This document shows positions 1 to 10,928 of a stretch of 64,000 nt of DNA, piece after piece (positions within the stretch are counted from its first letter, which is position 1; every line of letters begins with the position of its first letter). The DNA comes from Fasciolopsis buskii (Eukaryota; Platyhelminthes; Trematoda; Plagiorchiida; Fasciolidae). A program made the translations under genes and the position numbers. The DNA lies in the NCBI GenBank assembly GCA_008360955.1, contig LUCM01005855.1, forward strand, positions 1,633 to 65,632, in the 5' to 3' direction. The notes under the pieces were generated by a model. The model saw nothing but the letters and a program-made list of their open reading frames with translations. It was not told the DNA's origin and did not search any database.

Positions 1-370
1 TGGTGTAGCAACGTGAAATGAGCGGAAGCACGGGCAATTTAGGTAAAGTATGTGTCTCGTGTGTTCGTGGTTGGAGTCCGAAAGACTCGTCAACTAGGTG
101 GCTGGAGACCCTGGAGGATGCGGCAGTGAATCGTGAACAGCGGCGATCGTGTTTTCGTGTTCTGTCGAATCAGAATGATTGGGGAAGTGCGTTTGTACAG
201 TTTGACTGTGTTTCATGTGTCGGCTACAGCAATATTCTTATTGTTTCCCACCTGTGTATGTCTACTCTATCTTCCCTTTGGATATTCCCTCTTTACAGAG
301 CAATATAACTGGACAAGAGGCATCGATCAGTGGAACTTGCCTTGCTGTTTAATGCTGAACGATGGCGATG
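1..370 (+). mobile_element. 3' end of an RTE-like non-LTR retrotransposon (cut by window edge)
   Basis: Codons from about 18 to 180 read as the extreme C-terminus of the RTE-like reverse transcriptase ORF (motif DSSTRWLETLEDAAVNREQ), followed by a 3' untranslated part that ends at the sequence TTGCTGTTTAATGCTGAACG and GAT-type triplets. The same sequence recurs at 8005-8374 with a constant offset of 8,004 bases, no indel and only two differences that I saw (353 and 366). The 5' part lies outside the window. RTE elements typically end in short tandem repeats rather than poly(A), which fits. There is no intact ORF here. Confidence 0.75.
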
Positions 371-539
371 ATAATGATTGTGTTTTATGTAATCTGGACA
401 TACCGCCGTCTTTATATGTAGAACGATGGGTACCTAAGTTTTTTTAGAAAAACTCGTAGTACTAGAGGACCATCTCAAGTTTTTTGTGGCAGTATCAGGT
501 AGTTTTATTGCGCAATTTTGAAGGCTTGCTGCATTAGTA

Positions 540-1112
540 TCCTGCTTGGATGGGTGCTATGCCTTAGCCGTTCCGTGTACAGATGATATAAATAGTTTTT
601 TCCAATTTTGTGCCCACAGTCGTTTATTTCTGTCTATGATGAATTTCCGGCACATTTCGCGTCGCGCAGCGATACAGCGCTCCACCACAACAGGCGATGC
701 GAGTCAAACCGACCGTATTGCAGCAGGCTACCTTTGGCTCGCGTTCATTTGAAATTGTATATCGTATTGCACCACGTATGTCGAATCGGATCATGCGTTA
801 GTTTTAGTGCGTTTTTTGCTTCAGGTCACATCTCCGTGGGTGGAGGCCCGTTGGCTGGTGACAGTGAAGGAATCAGCGAATCGTGAACAGTGGCGATTGT
901 GTTATTATTTTCTATCGAATCAGAATGAATGAAAGTGCTTTTGCCTAGTTAGACTGTATTTTGTGTGTTAACTGCAACGGTATACTTTTCTCTCAGCCAT
1001 ATTGGTCAACGCCTGTCCGCTTTGGATGTCTTTTCTGTTTTGTGGTTTGCAAATTGGTCGCACCGGTCAGTAGGCCTGCCTTGTTTTACACTGAATGATT
1101 GTGATGAAGTCG
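540..1112 (+). mobile_element. Internally deleted RTE-like element (endonuclease joined to 3' end)
   Basis: Bases about 570-830 encode the C-terminal half of an APE-type endonuclease in shifting frames (FFQFCAHSRLFLS, SQTDRIA, and a terminal SDHALV-like part). At about 850 the sequence jumps straight to the RT C-terminus and 3' region (AATCGTGAACAGTGGCGAT), ending near 1112 with the family end motif in decayed form. The whole reverse transcriptase is missing. The copy is clearly older than the neighbouring 1-370 fragment. Confidence 0.65.
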
Positions 1113-1949
1113 TGAACTGTGATTTCCTGTGTATGTGTGTCCATGGTGACGCTGTTGATCTCAGTCATCTATCGTCATCCTTATTCCAATCACGGCACAC
1201 GTTCTAGCTTAAATCGAGCAAGTTAATGTTTGGGGGGTGTGTGATATGTAACGATATTGGCACTCTATTCAAGCAATAGTATTGTGCTCTTAACACAGCC
1301 GTGGGTTTGTGTGTGTGGTTTTGGTCCATTCCTTTTTTGTGGTATCGACTGTGGGATAACGTTTACTGGTATGCGTTGGAATTCGAAAAAGTTGGGTTGA
1401 GCGCAGCCTATTTTTCAAAAATCTAGTGGATTCCACCAAGCTCTTAACTACTGACGCTGTTCTCACTTGCAAAGGTGAGATTTTGGTCATTTACCCTGAA
1501 ATTTAAGACAGCGAATCTAGTAAGCCTAATTGTGTTAACAGTGATCGGCAAGTGCACACACAGATTGCAAGCTATCATAGCGTTGTCATTGTCTTGACGA
1601 TTTTTCACCGCAAGAATCTGGTAAGGTAGGCGACTGAGAGGGATTTCAGCTTATTGGGTTGCAGGTGTCCGGTTGATTTTAGGAAGTTGAGAAGTGCTTT
1701 GACAAAGATTCCAGACTTCAGCAGCAACTGATGAGTTTGGAAAAGTGTACGAAGGTTCTGGAATTAAATATCAATTTGTAGAACCGATATTCCTTCATTC
1801 ATTCCAAAAATCTTTTGTTATGTGCGTAATTCACCATTGTAACGGAAGAGCATATCCCGTAGCTTATACAGTCCATTTTGTGAAGAGCGGAACCACCGAT
1901 CACTATTTTGAAATTTAGTGGGACAGAAACACAAGGTTCTACTAGTTCA
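1113..1949. other. Upstream region of the NBAS gene, no gene seen
   Basis: No protein-like ORF or RNA gene was recognised. The stretch may hold the promoter or a 5' untranslated exon of the downstream gene, but I could not identify a TATA box, initiator or first exon with any certainty. Confidence 0.4.
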
Positions 1950-2094
1950 GATATTTTAACGAGCCGGGTGTCCGTTGTGTCCTGTCTCCCAACATGGTGG
2001 CCGGAAGATCTAGAATCCTAATGGTTGATATTTTGAGATGACAGGCACCTGACCACTAGACCACTGCCGGTGGCCTAGATGAAGAACAAGCCTA
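1950..2094 (-). repeat. tRNA-headed SINE-like repeat
   Basis: Read on the minus strand, the repeat starts with a perfect match to the tRNA A-box consensus, TGGTCTAGTGG (2063-2053), followed about 40 bases later by a weaker B-box-like stretch (about 2016-2005). The distal part shares the motif TTTTAACGAGCCGG with the repeat at 8960-9175. It resembles a tRNA-derived SINE rather than a functional tRNA, because no cloverleaf can be drawn. Confidence 0.45.
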
Positions 2095-2264
2095 CTCACA
2101 ATAGTTTGTTCATTTGATAGATGATATATTACCTCAAGCTTAAAAAGGCTTGGTTAGCAAAAATACCACTGAACTCACGTTAGACCGTTCAGAATCATGT
2201 CTGCGTTCGACCACAGTATTCAACGCTTTTATATGCCAGATTGATTCAGAGTAACTTTGACTAT

Positions 2265-2281
2265 GTATTCGTGTTTTCAGA
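2265..2281 (+). promoter_or_regulatory. Splice acceptor immediately before the NBAS start codon (cis or spliced-leader)
   Basis: A pyrimidine-rich run ending in TTTTCAG (AG at 2279-2280) lies one base before the ATG at 2282. No coding exon is recognisable upstream. The site is therefore either the acceptor of a 5' untranslated exon or a trans-splice site for a spliced leader, as is common in flatworms. Flatworm leaders often end in AUG. Here a leader AUG would be out of frame with the ORF and soon hit a stop, so the 2282 ATG remains the best start. Confidence 0.55.
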
Positions 2282-5134
2282 ATGAAGAATATAAAGGAAG
2301 AGACTCGTGAGAACGTTCATTTTCCTTGCATTTGTACTGAAATCGCGAGATGGGAAAAACCGGTGGATTCAAAAGTGTCTGATTTTCAGGATCTTGATGT
2401 GGCTACTGTGTTGCTGAGATGCCAAGCGAGTTCATCTCGGGGACTGCATATTAAGTCCGTAACTCGTTTGGAAAAAACAGAGTCTCAGACGGATAGCGGT
2501 TACTATGCTGGATATCTTAATCGCCTTCTGCAGCCCTTATCGGTTGGCCTAAATTATTTGCATTACACATGGATAATGTGGAGTGCTCCATCTGGTGCCC
2601 TTATCACGTATGCGCGGTTGCATGGTCGAAGTTGTCCATGGAAAATCGGAATTTTGCCCTCGAAGACACCCCATTTCTCAGAGGTGTATGTGGTTTCTGA
2701 CGGTTTGATGGAGGCGATAAGAGTACGCAACCCAATCGCACCTATGTTTGCTACCGGTCAACATACTGCGGAATCCGAGCGTAATGCTTTACAGGAGTTG
2801 GAGACCGTATTATCTCTTTCATTTTCCTCGGATGAGGAGAAAAATGAGCTGCACACAAACAACTCTGACTCTAAACCGTTCCGACGCTGGCAGTTGAAAT
2901 ATATTGACCCATGGCCAAGTTGGCGTTATTTAACTTTTTATGTAAGCGGTAGTTTTGATGGCGGTCTGCGCCTAGCAGCGATCGCATACAGCAACGGTTC
3001 CGTCGAAATAATTAACCTCTCTTCAGCCACTGAAAGTAACTGTTCACCAATGTCAAAATCACATGGCCGAGCTCAAGTATTAATTCCTGCCCCATTCGAT
3101 CCCAAAACAAAGATTCCGCAAGCGAATCTGTTCCCCGTTGTTCATGTGGCCTTCATGGATGATGAACATTTGCTGGTGTGTCACTTTAGGGGTCATGTAG
3201 ACTTATGGCACATAGACTGGTCGGCACAAAAGTTTCCAACACGCTTGATGAGTCGTACTGTACCGTGTTTTTCTGGCTATACTAAACCCCGCCCCGTTTT
3301 TCTCCCGTTGCTGGCGGCAGATTTTGATCATCGTACCCAGAATTTGGTCCTTGCTGGCCTTCCAAAAGCTTCAGGAACCCTACACGAACGCCTGGATTTA
3401 CGAGTTTACCAGGTTTCGAAGAAAATACCATTATTAACTCTGAAAAGCAACCATGACAGTGCCACAGTGCCGATTGCAAAAGCTGTCGTCAACAAGTTGA
3501 GTCACAGCAGAGTATTGCTTGGACACCTGTTGAAAAAGTTTATTCGCGTATCTACCCTTGAGCAGTCCCGAGATGCTGTTTCATTTGTGCGAATTAATTC
3601 AGGTGTACCTAATGGTCCGATAGCCGGTGTCTTGCAGACTTCGGGGACTTGCTCTATATGGTCGGTACCTGAATTAGAACCTCTGTGCATTGTGATCGGT
3701 GCAGACGAGATCCCGTCACCGACATCACTTACACCGATAGATCCAAAGAACCGATCACATCTTTCAACTCCTTTCTGCTTGACTTGGTGGTACTCTCACA
3801 CACACGATGAGAAAACAGTACAGTTAGCCGTGCTTCGCGAAGATGGGACTCTGAACGTACTCAAATATAATGACTCAAAAGCCACTTGGCTTTCTCTGCC
3901 CGAACATCAAATTCGTGAACTTGGATTGCATCGTTTCGCCACTTTTGCACACACCAGTTTGGGTACTGCACACTTAGGGCGAACCGGAGAACTCCTGGTT
4001 ATTGATTTTGTCATGAATATGGATTCAAATTCAACTGAATTAATGAACTCTAGAGATCTTTCATCAGAAAAACACATAGTGCGCGCAATCCAGTTAGCCT
4101 CAACCACCGAAACGGGTCTGTTTTGTCACTTTATTCATTCTGGGCGCTACGGAGAAGCTATTACGCTGGCTGAACAATACAAGTTGGATGTAGAACTAGT
4201 ATACCAACAACAGTGGTTACATCTAGCCGTTCAACTTCCGTACTTGGCTGATTTTGAGAAATTGATTTCTTCAACACTGGGCTTGATCAGACGCCGCCCT
4301 TTATGGGTCATACTACAGTGTCTTACATATCTTCCACCCACTACGGTCTATTCTCTTGTTTCATCCGAACATTTATTCTCTGCGATGAGAAATCTCTTGG
4401 ATCACGGTTTGTGTAGGCTTCGCTGTTTGTCACCGAGCCAAAGCGTACGGATACCAGAAAGTACTCGCGATACATTGGAACATCGACTGCTCCAACAACT
4501 AGAGCATATAGATGTGATAAGCATGCTTCTGTCTATTGGTTCTGACCCGTCGCAAGCTAAAGGACACCATTCTATAACATACGATGTCCGCCCATTGGTT
4601 TCTTCGCTTCGCAGCTTTCGTCACCACGCCCTTCTGGACATTGCCGTCGAATATGCTCACGCCGGACGTTTTGCCGTTGTTCAGCAACTAATGGGCACAT
4701 ATCCGCGGTCCGTTGGTCGTTTTCGACTTGCAATAGCCACTAGTTTGCCAGAGACTGTCCACCCGTCCCTGTTTGTGGATTTCCTTCTCAATCCAGACTT
4801 TTCTGGAACTGAAGAGTCGGTCTACTCAACTCGTGAAGAATTAGAGCGTTTGGCATTGAATCGATTGGGTGATTTATGGGAAGAATTTCACTATCCTCTG
4901 GATAACAAAATTACTCCTTTGGCTTATGCCAAACGGTTGGCGAAGTGGTTGATCGCACGAGCACGAGAAATCGAAGTGTTAACCGGTCTGACAAACTTAG
5001 CACTTGTCCTGATTGAATCTGGCGGAAAAATATGCTATGATTTAACTTCCAGCACGATGGATAGTGATCATGAACTCTCAGGACTACTCTGGAAGCTCCG
5101 AAGACTGCGGTGGAATTTGGCCTTTCTTGAAAAA
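2282..5134 (+). CDS. NBAS: NBAS homologue, coding exon 1 (N-terminal propeller and start of Sec39 region)
   Basis: This is the first coding exon of a homologue of NBAS, the large subunit of the NBAS-RINT1-ZW10 (NRZ) tether on the ER. NRZ captures Golgi-to-ER COPI vesicles with the syntaxin-18 SNAREs; NBAS is also linked to nonsense-mediated decay in animals. It has 951 codons. Residues about 90-560 match the NBAS N-terminal beta-propeller region (GSVEIINL, VCHFRGHVDLWHI). From about residue 613 the Sec39-type helical region begins: GRYGEAITLAEQYKLDVELVYQQQW aligns closely with human EEYEEALSLAHTYGLDTDLVYQRQW, and RFRLAIATSLPETVHPS with HRLAILSNFPETTSPH. The donor AAAA|GTTAGT at 5135 leaves phase 0, matching the next exon. 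Beyond it the frame reads hydrophobic intron sequence to a stop at 5236. The start is the only Met behind the acceptor at 2280. Confidence 0.9.
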
Positions 5135-5904
5135 GTTAGTTTTATTTTCGTCATACTTCCCACTTTGTATTGCATTTCGTACATAATTTTCTACGATCTT
5201 TATTCCAGTACGTTTAGCAACAAAGAAATTTCGTAGCCACTGCTATGAGAACCGATAAGGAAGGGAATTGATTATCTCAACGAAAATTTCCCTGTATGGT
5301 TTACACATTACAATGTCCGTTTCATGAAAATTTTGTCAGAGCGATGCGATGTGGCGATCAAGCTGGTTCCCAGTTATCTGTGCTTCTTCCAACCTGTAAG
5401 CAACCATTTCTTCAGAGGATGACAAATTAGATTCTTAATGGTTGGAATCTCTCCCAATATTCCTCCTTGCGCAAATTTGCTTACTATCGAATGTTCAAAA
5501 TATTAAAGAATATGGTGGTGCCGTTGCATCTTTCAGCGTTAATCACCAAAGCACCGCAAATCTTTGGCAGATATTCCGTTGGCATGAGCCCGGTTTCTGT
5601 CTTCTGGTGGTTTTTGCCTCCCTTCACATTGATAGTCCAGTTCTGACGTTGATATAACGTAGCTGGTCCCAAATGGTTTGCCACGGCTAGTCTCGTGGTT
5701 TGTTGCCATGTTTTCGCCTGCTATCGATAATTCCGGTGTTTTCTCTTATTGTCAAGCTAGTGATTCCACGCTTATCTTCCATCTCTTTTTACGGGACAGC
5801 TTCACTACTTAAATTGTTCTCATACGGGCTACCGCGCACTGACATTTCAATTGACCGTTCATGCTTGATTCGGGAGATTGAAGGTCGTATTTTCGTTGAG
5901 GGAT
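5135..5904 (+). other. NBAS intron 1, 5' part
   Basis: This is intronic sequence between the donor at 5135 and the retroelement that begins near 5905. It is T-rich on the coding strand. Small ORFs here show no family resemblance. The whole intron runs to 10309 (about 5.2 kb) and is made mostly of inserted repeats. Confidence 0.6.
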
Positions 5905-8374
5905 TAGATACCTGGGTCGACCATATTTCAGTAAGCTACCGTTGGCACGATTGTCTCCAGAGATTTAGATTTTACTGGACCACATACGTAGAATCTGACC
6001 ATGCGCTGGTTCCAGTGCGATATTGACTGTAGCTCAATGGTCATCAAGGCAAATCTCCAACCCCATAAGCCGACGATCGTCTGTTTGATCCGGCTTTTAA
6101 CAATAGCTTTGAACAGAAACTATCCGACGAAAAAACAACTTCATCGAATAGCAATGTAAATGGGCGCTGGGATCGAATCAGACAAGCGATGCATTTGTGA
6201 GCAAGTTTCACAGTGTAGTCCTAGATCTGGCGTTCATCGATGACACTGAATCTCGCAAGGATCAGTGAGCCTAATGGGGCGGAAACGCCAGCTCCCTAAC
6301 TGCGAGGAGGTGAATAAGATGTGTCGACAGTTGCAGCATCAGTTGACGATAAGTCTTTAGAATGACCATGAAAACTGGTGGGTTAAGGTAGCGGAAGAGA
6401 CGGGAGTAGCGATCGCTTGAGGTAACAGTCAAAGACTATTTGGGCGTATCCGTGACACCGGTGGGCGACGAACCTCAGTTAATAAAGTCGTGTACGACAA
6501 GTGGAGAGCTGATCCATGGTAAACAAGAAAGGCGGGATCGTTGGGCTGGACACTTCGAGGATTAGTTAAGCTGGCCGCATGCTAACGTATTTAGTCCGAC
6601 GTCCGCAGCAAGGAATCCCTGGGAGGTGTCTCTTGACTTCCCAGCGGAATTGGAAGTAGAATCGAATATTAGACTTCTGAAGAGGGGAAGAGTAGCCGGT
6701 CTCGGCGAGGTTCCCCCAGTTCTTTTCAAACTGGGTGGAGAAGTTCTGATTAGATCAATTATCTTATTGCCTCGTGATATTTGGAACATTGAACGTATTC
6801 CGTTGTCGTGGGGTGAGTTACTGATTGTACCCATTTTCAGGTAGGGGACACGGAGTGACTGTAGCAGTCATCGTGGGATTAGTTTAATTCTGATAGTTAC
6901 TAAGGTGTTAGCTTCGATAATGCTGCGTCGTTTGACACTGGTTCGCGAGAGCAGCATCCACGAACAGCACGCCGGATTTCGTCTAGGTCGAGGTTGCATC
7001 GATCAGATATTCACTGTTCAGCAGTTACTGAAAACGCGCCATACATCGCCGCCATACTGTCGTAGTCTTTCTGGACTTGAAAGGCGCGTTCGACTCAGTG
7101 GGTCGGACAGCACTATTCAGTGCTCTCCACCGGAAGGGTAAGCCAGCGAAGTTCGTGAACCTGTTGCGAGCATTGTACTTGCACACGTTTGGTCACCTGA
7201 GGGTATACGGTGAACTACCAAGTTTATTCGAAACGACTAGCGGCGTTCAACAAAGGTGTCCGGTCTTTCCAATCCTGTTCAACTTCGTCATGGACAATGT
7301 GATGGAGGATGGTTTAGGAATTCTTCAAAATGTAGGAGTCGAAGTGGGAAATGTAAGCAAGCTGTGTGACTCAGATTACACAGAGGACGTTGTGTGCGTG
7401 TTCGAATCCGCGCACCATATACAATGCGCACTACATAGGATCTCGGGGTCTGTAGGTGGACTTGGGATGTGCCTCGCACGCTCAGAGTGTAGTGATGTTA
7501 CAGGACTGGACGACAGTAGTGCCGAACTTCTTACTGGATGGAGAGGTGACCAAACGATTGTGGACTGTTTCACTTAGCTTGGTAGCTGCGAGCCGAGCGA
7601 TGGTAGCTCGGGAGTAGAAGTAAACTTGCGTATATTGAAGGCTCTATCGGTTTACACTGGAGTGACGCACTTGTGGCATCGGCCTGATATTTCCCTGAAG
7701 TTTGAGGGTCGTGTGCACTGTGGCGCAGTGTGCTCAGTTCTGTTGTATGGTCGCTTGTAGGTTTTCGATCACCGATGTCTACGTACAATTGGTGGGATTG
7801 GATGGAGTGACCGGGTGATTAATGTAGAGGTGAGGTATCTAGTATTAGGTAGTGATTCTGAGAATACCTTATTTCAGCGTATGAAACTCGGTAGATTACG
7901 CTGATTGGGTCACGAGTTGCGTATGGTGAACACTCGTCTATCACACCGTGCCTTACTTTGTGTTCCTTCGACGGAGTGGAAGAAGACATGTGGAGGTCAA
8001 CAGATGGTGTAGCAACGTGAAATGAGCGGAAGCACGGGCAATTTAGGTAAAGTATGTGTCTCGTGTGTTCGTGGTTGGAGTCCGAAAGACTCGTCAACTA
8101 GGTGGCTGGAGACCCTGGAGGATGCGGCAGTGAATCGTGAACAGCGGCGATCGTGTTTTCGTGTTCTGTCGAATCAGAATGATTGGGGAAGTGCGTTTGT
8201 ACAGTTTGACTGTGTTTCATGTGTCGGCTACAGCAATATTCTTATTGTTTCCCACCTGTGTATGTCTACTCTATCTTCCCTTTGGATATTCCCTCTTTAC
8301 AGAGCAATATAACTGGACAAGAGGCATCGATCAGTGGAACTTGCCTTGCTGTTTAACGCTGAACGATGGTGATG
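5905..8374 (+). mobile_element. RTE-like non-LTR retrotransposon, degenerate, in NBAS intron 1
   Basis: In order on the plus strand come four parts. First is the endonuclease C-terminus (VDHISVSYRW and ESDHALV, 5905-6026). Second are the RT fingers and palm (6600-7577), with HAGFRLGRGCIDQIF, KGAFDSVGR, SGVQQRCPVFP and a damaged catalytic box reading DSDYTEDVVC where YADD is expected. Third is the thumb/C-terminal part (7600-8180), with a HLWHRPDISL-like stretch and DSSTRWLETLEDAAVNREQ. Fourth is the 3' end at about 8374. At least four frames or stop breaks separate the pieces, so no functional protein is possible. It lies in the same orientation as the host gene. The last 370 bases are nearly identical to window positions 1-370. 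Confidence 0.85.
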
Positions 8375-8955
8375 CTCTTGATGTTGAGCGATAGGTATGG
8401 TTGGTATGCTGACCTTGAAGATGGTATCTGGTTCTTTCCTATTTAAGGGGCTCGTAGTAATCGGAGAGATGTTCTTTATGTACCCTACAAATCAGTGTGT
8501 TACTGCTATCCTCACCGGTTCGCTGCATGCACGATGTCTTTTGAGCCCATTGGAAGCAATCCGTAGAATACTCTTGTCTGAATTCATTGAAATCAAATTG
8601 AAAATTCTGAAAGCATTATTAATAATACTGTTTTCAGTTGACACTGGATTAGGTTCCGATCACGATAGTAGCAAAACTGGTGGTTAATCTGGAGTTTTAA
8701 ACACGAAGATGAGGAAGTAAATTGTATCTTACACTCGATTCATTTTGGTATCGCTTGAAGTGGAATGAAGTCAGTGCTCCAGTCCCGCGAATCTTTTCTT
8801 CTCAACATTCGATCACAAAAGGGCTTCTTAATATCCTTATAGAGCGTAATGCAGGACAAGGTAAACTGTGCGCGTGCACAGATTTTTCCCGAACTCCCGA
8901 GGAATTATACAGGCTACAGTTTGCGGCTCTGTCCGACGTTCAATACCCGATATTT
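8375..8955 (+). other. NBAS intron 1, unassigned segment
   Basis: No gene or known repeat was recognised between the RTE 3' end and the SINE-like pair. ORFs of up to 96 codons here have no family resemblance. Confidence 0.4.
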
Positions 8956-8959
8956 TTAT

Positions 8960-9178
8960 GAGATGCTTGGAGCGTGAGTGCTGCCATGACCCACTACACT
9001 GGGTAAGGGGATCCAGCAACTTTGATCTTGAAACTTGGGTTGCGATAGAATCACATAAGGTTTCGCTGGTCAGGTGTTTTAACGAGCCGGAAGAATGGGA
9101 GTTCCTTCCTCCCACCGTAATGACCGGCAGGTCTGGGATTTGAACTTCTTATCCTTTCGATAAAACCACCTCGTCTTT
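8960..9178 (-). repeat. SINE-like repeat, first of a head-to-head pair
   Basis: Read on the minus strand, the head carries a B-box-like GTTCAAATCCC (about 9147-9137). The body contains the TAACGAGCCGG motif (complement), an internal block shared with 9505-9725 (TTGAAACTTGG) and the tail block CCACTACAC. The two copies face each other about 330 bases apart. It is of tRNA-derived SINE type but not a functional tRNA. Confidence 0.5.
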
Positions 9179-9504
9179 ATTATCTACTTTGAAATCTGCA
9201 GATTGAAAAAAACGTATTTACGGTGTTCATCACATGATTTTACTCACCAAGTTGCCTTGCGAGTTTGACTACTACTGAGATTTGCAATTATTTTCCGGTA
9301 GCTGGGCCTCACCTCGAACCTTTTGCAACCTAAACATCAAGCTTAAGGCTAAAGATATTATTGCTAAACATGGTTTTATCGATTGCCTTATGGTGCTTAG
9401 GTGATTCTTTTCAGCTGTAGTATTCCAATTTATTCAGTCAATCAGGAGAATATTATCATTATAGTCATGCAAGTTGTGGTTGTTCTCATTCTTTTGACTA
9501 ACGC

Positions 9505-9725
9505 TGGTCCAATGGATTAGGCGTATGTCATCGGCGAAAGTCAAGGGCTCGAATCCCAGAGGTGCTGGTCACTCCGGTGATAGATTCCAGTCCTCTGTCG
9601 TCCGGCCCGTTACCACGCCTGCCTAATGAGACATTTTGTAGCTCTGTGCCACTCCAAGTTTCAGGGTCATGGTTGCCGATCCTCCTCGCCGTGTAGTGGG
9701 TCCTAGTGGCTATGGATTTTAAATC
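9505..9725 (+). repeat. SINE-like repeat, second of a head-to-head pair
   Basis: The head begins with a perfect tRNA A-box match TGGTCCAATGG (9508-9518) and a B-box-like GGCTCGAATCCC (9548-9559), separated by a spacing normal for tRNA-derived promoters. The body and tail are the inverted counterpart of 8960-9178, with CCAAGTTTCAGGGTCATGG and GTGTAGTGGGTCC shared. No acceptor-stem pairing is visible, so I do not call a tRNA gene. Confidence 0.55.
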
Positions 9726-9739
9726 TTCTGCTGCATTCA

Positions 9740-10309
9740 TGCATCAAGCAAGTGATCGAAACAGTTAGTCTGAGTTTTAATGGCATATGTTTGAAATGCG
9801 AACTGGTTTTTAATTACCTATCACCCTCGTCAGACGATTATGCTGCTCAAAATGGTTTGCACTTCATGGTATCTCGTGATACACTTCTAGGGGTTATTGT
9901 TAGTTTATCTGCTGTTCAGATACTTCATCATTTAGGGTGACGGTGTTTGTACAAGCATGGAACCATCCCGTCTTCGTTGTCGACCAAAGCGTTGAAATTT
10001 CCGTATTCGCTGAGCAATAGGGGTAGTTTTATTTCCCATAAGAGCTCAGTATTCTTATATGAGTTCTCTTTTTCCACTGTACACCGTTTTAGTTCGTTGA
10101 CTTTAAGAACAGAGTCCACTGAGGAATTCTCAGTACTGACTCATGCAGAATCACTGGTCAGATAATTGTACTAATATGCATTTAACGGTTACCGGTCCAT
10201 TTTGATTGATCCAGTTTGCAATAAAAATCCTCTCGAATTTTTGTGCCCCTGCTGGACATCATGTTTTGACATCTACTTTCACCTTGCACTCCGTGAACTA
10301 CCCTCACAG
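9740..10309 (+). other. NBAS intron 1, 3' part
   Basis: This is unassigned intron sequence ending in a pyrimidine-rich tract and the acceptor CCCTCACAG (AG at 10308-10309). The open frame continues upstream of the acceptor to a TTG at 10202, but that part (CNKNPLEFLCPCWTSCF) has no NBAS resemblance. Confidence 0.5.
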
Positions 10310-10785
10310 ATTGTTTATCGGAAACCGGACTTAAATGACCAAACACATCACGTTCGTGCTACAATTCAACTGCAATCGAAGTCCCAGCCAGTGGTGCTAG
10401 CACGATTTCGACTGAATGAATTCAACCACATGGCTTTGGAAGATCGGTTGGATATGCTTATTCAGCTACAATCAGGAAAACAGTCCAGTACAGCAACCAA
10501 AGAAGACTCAATCGCGCCCTTATGGGAATTTTTAACAACTCTTCTCATCCATTACTGTGGTTCTTCATTCTCTGAAAGGTTTACTCAGCTAATAACTTTT
10601 TGCCTTTGGCGTATGGTTGTAGTTCAAGGACTGAGCGCTATACAATGCGTGCTGGATGCGCAAACTATGGGACTGGGACCTACCACAGAATTGTATGGTG
10701 TTATTACTCAGCACTGGTGGTCGGAAAAAGACTCCTGGACGTCGATTCCGGGTGCGAATTATTTTCGTTCATGTCCTAATTCAAG
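10310..10785 (+). CDS. NBAS: NBAS homologue, coding exon 2
   Basis: This exon continues the Sec39-type helical region of the NRZ tether subunit. It opens in phase 0, exactly matching the phase 0 end of exon 1, with IVYRKPDLNDQ. The segment ALEDRLDMLIQLQ matches human DIEKLRLLMN, and APLWEFLTTLLIHYC matches YQWMVPFLHRC. The donor TCAAG|GTACT at 10786 leaves phase 2. Reading on without splicing soon reaches a stop at 10840, while splicing to 10812 restores a long frame. Confidence 0.8.
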
Positions 10786-10811
10786 GTACTCCGTTACCAT
10801 CTTTCATACAG
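10786..10811 (+). other. 26-base micro-intron in NBAS
   Basis: Between GT at 10786 and AG at 10810-10811 lies an intron of only 26 bases with a pyrimidine-rich 3' half (CTTTCATACAG). Removing it joins phase 2 to phase 2 and continues the protein as SFVHSYAYVTLLAAKDQ. Introns of about 25-40 bases are known in schistosome genes, so this is short but plausible. Confidence 0.65.
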
Positions 10812-10928
10812 TAGCTTCGTGCATTCATATGCTTATGTAACTCTGTTGGCTGCCAAAGACCAAGCTCACGTATTTGCCCATTCCGCTCTCAGTCACTTGC
10901 TATCATTAATTGACAAATTACCGACAAT
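10812..10928 (+). CDS. NBAS: NBAS homologue, coding exon 3 (short)
   Basis: After the micro-intron the frame reads VTLLAAKDQAHVFAHSALSH and then LLSLIDKLP. This resembles human CERNDQLCLCYDLLECLP in the middle of NBAS and falls in the right order between its neighbours. The likely donor is AAT|GTAGTT at 10929, which leaves phase 2; without it a TAG follows directly. The phase does not fit the next exon start at 11980 (which needs phase 1), so a small exon is missing between them or one of the two sites is wrong. Confidence 0.6.

Noticed and set aside
5135..5236. C-terminal hydrophobic extension of NBAS exon 1
   Set aside because: It follows a good donor at 5135, has no NBAS similarity, and the phase at the donor fits exon 2 exactly; it is intron read-through, not a membrane anchor.
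9500..9570. Possible tRNA gene
   Set aside because: A and B boxes are present, but no acceptor or anticodon stem pairs, and the sequence belongs to a dispersed repeat, so it is a SINE-like head.
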